From Hyphomicrobiales bacterium (GTDB lineage: Bacteria > Pseudomonadota > Alphaproteobacteria > Rhizobiales > JALURZ01), in NCBI GenBank assembly GCA_027058735.1, contig JALURZ010000204.1, positions 1 to 7,357 of the forward strand: 7,357 bases of DNA. Direction: 5' to 3'. The notes below the pieces were generated by a model. That model worked only from the letters and a program-made list of their open reading frames with translations, was not told where the DNA came from and made no database searches. Numbering within the stretch: the stretch's first letter is position 1; every line of letters begins with the position of its first letter. The translations under genes were made by a program, and so were the position numbers. Shown piece after piece: positions 5,486 to 7,357 of this stretch.

Positions 5486-5857
5486 ATGGGAAACGCACAG
5501 GGCGATTGGGTGGCAGGCTCCCGCAGCTTCGTGCTGGCCTGGGGCGTCCCGGCCGCCGCCATGCTCGCCAGCAGCGCGTTTGGCGGCGCATTTCAGACGC
5601 TGGTCTGGGTAATCGCGCTGGCCTGGATGGGTGGGGCCTGCATTCTCAACGCAAGGACATGCGGCCGCACCCATTGCCGTTTTACGGGGCCGTTTTTCCT
5701 GGCGATGACCTTCCCGGTGCTCGCCTACGGGCTTGGCCTTGTCCCGCTTGGCTCTGCCGGTTGGGCATGGCTGGGCGCGGCCATTCTTCTGGGCAATGCC
5801 GCATTATGGTGGGGCAGCGAGAGAATCTGGGGCAAATACTGGTCCCATAGGGGCTAG
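5486..5857 (+). CDS. Mer-cluster membrane protein of unknown function with a Cys/His cluster
   Basis: This 123-residue protein begins 6 bp after the merA stop, so it is almost certainly part of the mer transcript. I do not recognise a named family. Four hydrophobic stretches are visible at about residues 14-31, 36-52, 70-87 and 91-110. Between the second and third lies a compact motif with Cys52, Cys59, His63 and Cys64 (C-x6-C-x3-H-C), including CGRTHC, followed by FTGPFF. It does not match MerC, MerE, MerT or MerF, which use vicinal or Cys-x2-Cys motifs in other contexts. I infer a membrane protein that handles Hg(II) or another thiophilic metal. The C terminus is Trp-rich and basic. The start has only a weak GGA upstream and may depend on coupling to merA. 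Its stop overlaps the purE stop. That it is a gene is well supported; its function is not. Confidence 0.85.
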   Translation: MGNAQGDWVAGSRSFVLAWGVPAAAMLASSAFGGAFQTLVWVIALAWMGGACILNARTCGRTHCRFTGPFFLAMTFPVLAYGLGLVPLGSAGWAWLGAAILLGNAALWWGSERIWGKYWSHRG

Positions 5858-6345
5858 TCCTGCGGCACCTCCGGGGTGGCCGCCGCGCGGGCCTTGCGCC
5901 AGTCGCCCAGGCGGGTCTCCAGTTCCGTGTCGTTGAGCGCCAGCACGGCGGCGGCCAGCAGGGCGGCGTTGATCGCGCCCGCCTTGCCGATGGCCAGGGT
6001 GCCCACCGGAATGCCGGCGGGCATCTGCACGGTCGAATAGAGGCTGTCCTGCCCGCCGAGCGAACTGGTCTGCATCGGCACGCCGAACACCGGCAGCAAG
6101 GTCAGCGAGGCGGCAACTCCGGCCAGATGCGCCGCCCCCCCGGCGCCGGCGATCACAACTTCAAGGCCGCGTTCGCGGGCATCGCCCATATAGGCGTGCA
6201 GGCGTTCCGGGGTCCTGTGTGCGGAGATGATGCGCGCCTCCCCCCGCACCCCCAGTTCCTCCAGGGTCGTCAGGGCATGTTTCATCACCGGCCAGTCGGA
6301 CTGGCTGCCCATGATGACGCCGACTTTCGCTGCCTGCTGTGCCAC
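5854..6345 (-). CDS. purE: N5-carboxyaminoimidazole ribonucleotide mutase PurE
   Basis: This 163-residue class I PurE rearranges N5-CAIR to CAIR in de novo purine synthesis, normally using the product of PurK. Family blocks are the N-terminal GVIMGSQSDWPVM, the SAHRTP motif with catalytic His43, AGAGGAAHLAGV, and the C-terminal PVGTLAIGKAGAINAALLA. The frame extends upstream to a TTG at 6396 and an ATG at 6369. I choose GTG 6345 because GGGAGG lies 8 nt ahead of it, neither alternative has a ribosome-binding site, and the resulting N terminus matches the family. No purK follows: the next gene is the convergent last gene of the mer cluster, whose stop codon overlaps this one. Upstream, a short AT-rich region is shared with a divergent GGDEF gene. 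Confidence 0.96.
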   Translation of the reverse strand: MAQQAAKVGVIMGSQSDWPVMKHALTTLEELGVRGEARIISAHRTPERLHAYMGDARERGLEVVIAGAGGAAHLAGVAASLTLLPVFGVPMQTSSLGGQDSLYSTVQMPAGIPVGTLAIGKAGAINAALLAAAVLALNDTELETRLGDWRKARAAATPEVPQD

Positions 6346-6353
6346 GCTGTTGA

Positions 6354-6359
6354 CCTCCC
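6354..6359 (-). promoter_or_regulatory. Ribosome-binding site that decides the purE start
   Basis: GGGAGG on the minus strand lies 8 nt before GTG at 6345. It is the only strong Shine-Dalgarno match among the possible purE starts. Confidence 0.7.
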
Positions 6360-6430
6360 GTATATCCATGGCCGAATCGGGCCGGAAACAAGCCAAGCGT
6401 TTGGCACAGGCCGCCCCCTCACGACAACGG

Positions 6431-6475
6431 TTTTTTTGATAAAATTGCGCTATAGTCGCGAATCAGACGAATCAG
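6431..6475. promoter_or_regulatory. Divergent promoter region between purE and the GGDEF gene
   Basis: This is the only AT-rich island between the two divergent genes. It has a T7 run, TAAAAT (6440-6445) and TATAGT (6451-6456) as possible plus-strand -10 boxes, and TATAGC (6454-6449) and TTTTAT as minus-strand candidates. None has a convincing -35 at 16-18 bp, so the boxes cannot be assigned to either gene. An 8-bp direct repeat CGAATCAG (6459-6466 and 6468-6475) sits beside the TATAGT and could be an operator. Confidence 0.4.
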
Positions 6476-6547
6476 GCCGGGGCCGGCACGCTGGCGCCCT
6501 CGATTGCGGCCTGCCGCCTGGTATCCAGAGGGGTGTAACGCTGCACC

Positions 6548-7291
6548 ATGAAGGTCACTGATGCAAAACGGGTGACGGCCGCCTATGCCTCGGTGCCGGC
6601 GCGCAAACCCGCCCCCGCCAGCAAGCCGCGTCCGCGCGAGCAGCGCCACGTGCGCGACGAAACCAGCTTTCTGGGCATTCCCGAGGACGAACTGACACCC
6701 AGTGTGCAGACCGCGGTTGCGACCCTCATGGAGGAAATCGACCAGTTGCGTCAGGACCTGGAGCACTCCAGCAAGCGGGTCGAGGAACTGGAAACCGTGG
6801 CCGACGAAGACCCGTTGGTGCCGGTGCTCAACCGGCGCGCGTTCGAGCGCGAACTGGCGCGTTCGATTTCGTTTGCCGGACGCTATGAAGCCGAAGCGAG
6901 CCTGATCTATATCGACCTTAACAATTTCAAGCAGATCAACGACAAGTTCGGACATGGAGCCGGCGATGTCGTGCTGCAGACGATCGGCGAACTGCTCGTG
7001 GAAAAGGTGCGCCAGTCCGATATTGTGGGGCGCCTTGGCGGCGATGAGTTCGGCGTCATCCTGGTGCAGACCCGCGAGGCGCTGGCGCAGAAAAAAATGC
7101 GCTCCTTGTTGCAGGATATCGCCGAGGCGGACATTGAATATGACGGCGCGAAGATCCCGGTCAGTGCGTCCGCGGGAACCGCGGCGCTGGGCGCGGGCCA
7201 TGAGAGCAAGGACGTGATCGCGCGCGCGGACGAGGAAATGTACCGCGACAAGGGCCGCGCCGGCCCGCACGAGCCGGCCGCCGGCAAGTAA
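6548..7291 (+). CDS. GGDEF-domain diguanylate cyclase
   Basis: This 247-residue protein should make cyclic di-GMP from two GTP. It has a basic, Pro/Ala-rich N-terminal tail (about 1-40), a probable coiled coil (about 53-86) that would favour dimerisation, and a GGDEF domain (about 87-240). Catalytic features are intact: metal-binding Asp123 in YIDLNNFKQIND, FGHGAGD, and the GGDEF signature at 164-168. An inhibitory I-site, RQSD at 155-158, sits exactly five residues ahead of GGDEF, so product inhibition is likely. No membrane segment or sensory domain is seen, so it is probably cytoplasmic; what controls it is not visible. The ATG at 6548 has only a distant GAGGGG, 14 nt away. A downstream GTG at 6572 would shorten the tail without affecting the domain. 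It is divergent from purE, with no evident functional link. Confidence 0.93.
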   Translation: MKVTDAKRVTAAYASVPARKPAPASKPRPREQRHVRDETSFLGIPEDELTPSVQTAVATLMEEIDQLRQDLEHSSKRVEELETVADEDPLVPVLNRRAFERELARSISFAGRYEAEASLIYIDLNNFKQINDKFGHGAGDVVLQTIGELLVEKVRQSDIVGRLGGDEFGVILVQTREALAQKKMRSLLQDIAEADIEYDGAKIPVSASAGTAALGAGHESKDVIARADEEMYRDKGRAGPHEPAAGK

Positions 7292-7310
7292 GGCCTGCCG
7301 CCCGGCGCGG

Positions 7311-7357
7311 TCAAGCGATGATATCCGGCAGCGCCTGATTTTCGATCTGGTTGATCT
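7311..7357 (-). CDS. Possible 3' end of a minus-strand gene of unknown function
   Basis: The minus strand reads in frame from the window edge to a TGA at 7313-7311 and encodes the tail ...INQIENQALPDIIA. It lies 19 bp from the convergent GGDEF stop, the spacing expected of a neighbouring gene. Fifteen codons are too few to identify a family, and an open frame this short could be chance. Confidence 0.35.
   Translation of the reverse strand, partial: INQIENQALPDIIA

Noticed and set aside
4925..5674. 249-codon minus-strand open frame across the end of merA and the following gene
   Set aside because: It overlaps two well-supported plus-strand genes and has shadow-like composition.
2343..5857. 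Mercury transposon (Tn21/Tn501 type) carrying the mer genes
   Set aside because: I see no transposase, resolvase or terminal inverted repeats around the block, and its composition is like that of the flanks; mobility cannot be claimed from this window.
6419..7270. 283-codon minus-strand open frame opposite the GGDEF gene
   Set aside because: The plus strand encodes an intact diguanylate cyclase over the same bases; the antisense product has no recognisable domain.

Overview
The window is a GC-rich piece of a bacterial chromosome, most likely from an alphaproteobacterium. This rests on a COQ9-family ubiquinone gene divergent from rpsU (ribosomal protein S21), an S21 with the lysine/arginine-rich tail common in that class, a class I purE and a soluble GGDEF protein. 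No transposase, integrase, resolvase, tRNA, rRNA or CRISPR array was found.

Layout. The left end (1-905, minus strand) holds a TPR-repeat lipoprotein cut by the window edge and, upstream of it, rpsU. A 238-bp divergent intergenic region separates rpsU from a plus-strand pair: a COQ9-family protein (1144-1833) and a small GlcG/HbpS (DUF336) protein (1914-2342). The centre (2429-5857) is a compact mercury-resistance locus. A minus-strand merR faces merT-merP-merF-merA plus a small membrane protein of unknown function, across a typical MerR-type promoter: a perfect 8-bp inverted repeat inside a 19-bp spacer. The right side has purE (minus strand), its stop codon interlocked with that of the last mer-cluster gene. 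Divergent from purE is a diguanylate cyclase with intact GGDEF and inhibitory-site motifs. The last 47 bp probably hold the 3' end of another minus-strand gene.

How the mer genes fit together. Hg(II) bound by MerR should open the dyad-containing promoter. MerP would bind Hg(II) in the periplasm with its Cys-x2-Cys motif and pass it to the membrane proteins MerT and/or MerF. MerA, which lacks the N-terminal metal-binding domain of many homologues, would reduce it to Hg(0) in the cytoplasm with NADPH. The last gene has a tight Cys/His cluster beside a membrane segment and looks like an uncharacterised accessory of the pathway; it is the most interesting item here. MerF is also unusual, with about four predicted membrane segments instead of two and no second cysteine pair.

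Context. In many alphaproteobacteria purE is followed by purK and then rpsU on one strand. Here purE, rpsU and the TPR gene keep that order and strand, but about 4.9 kb of COQ9, GlcG and mer genes lies between them and purK is absent. This suggests insertion or rearrangement at this site, although base composition and codon use look similar throughout.
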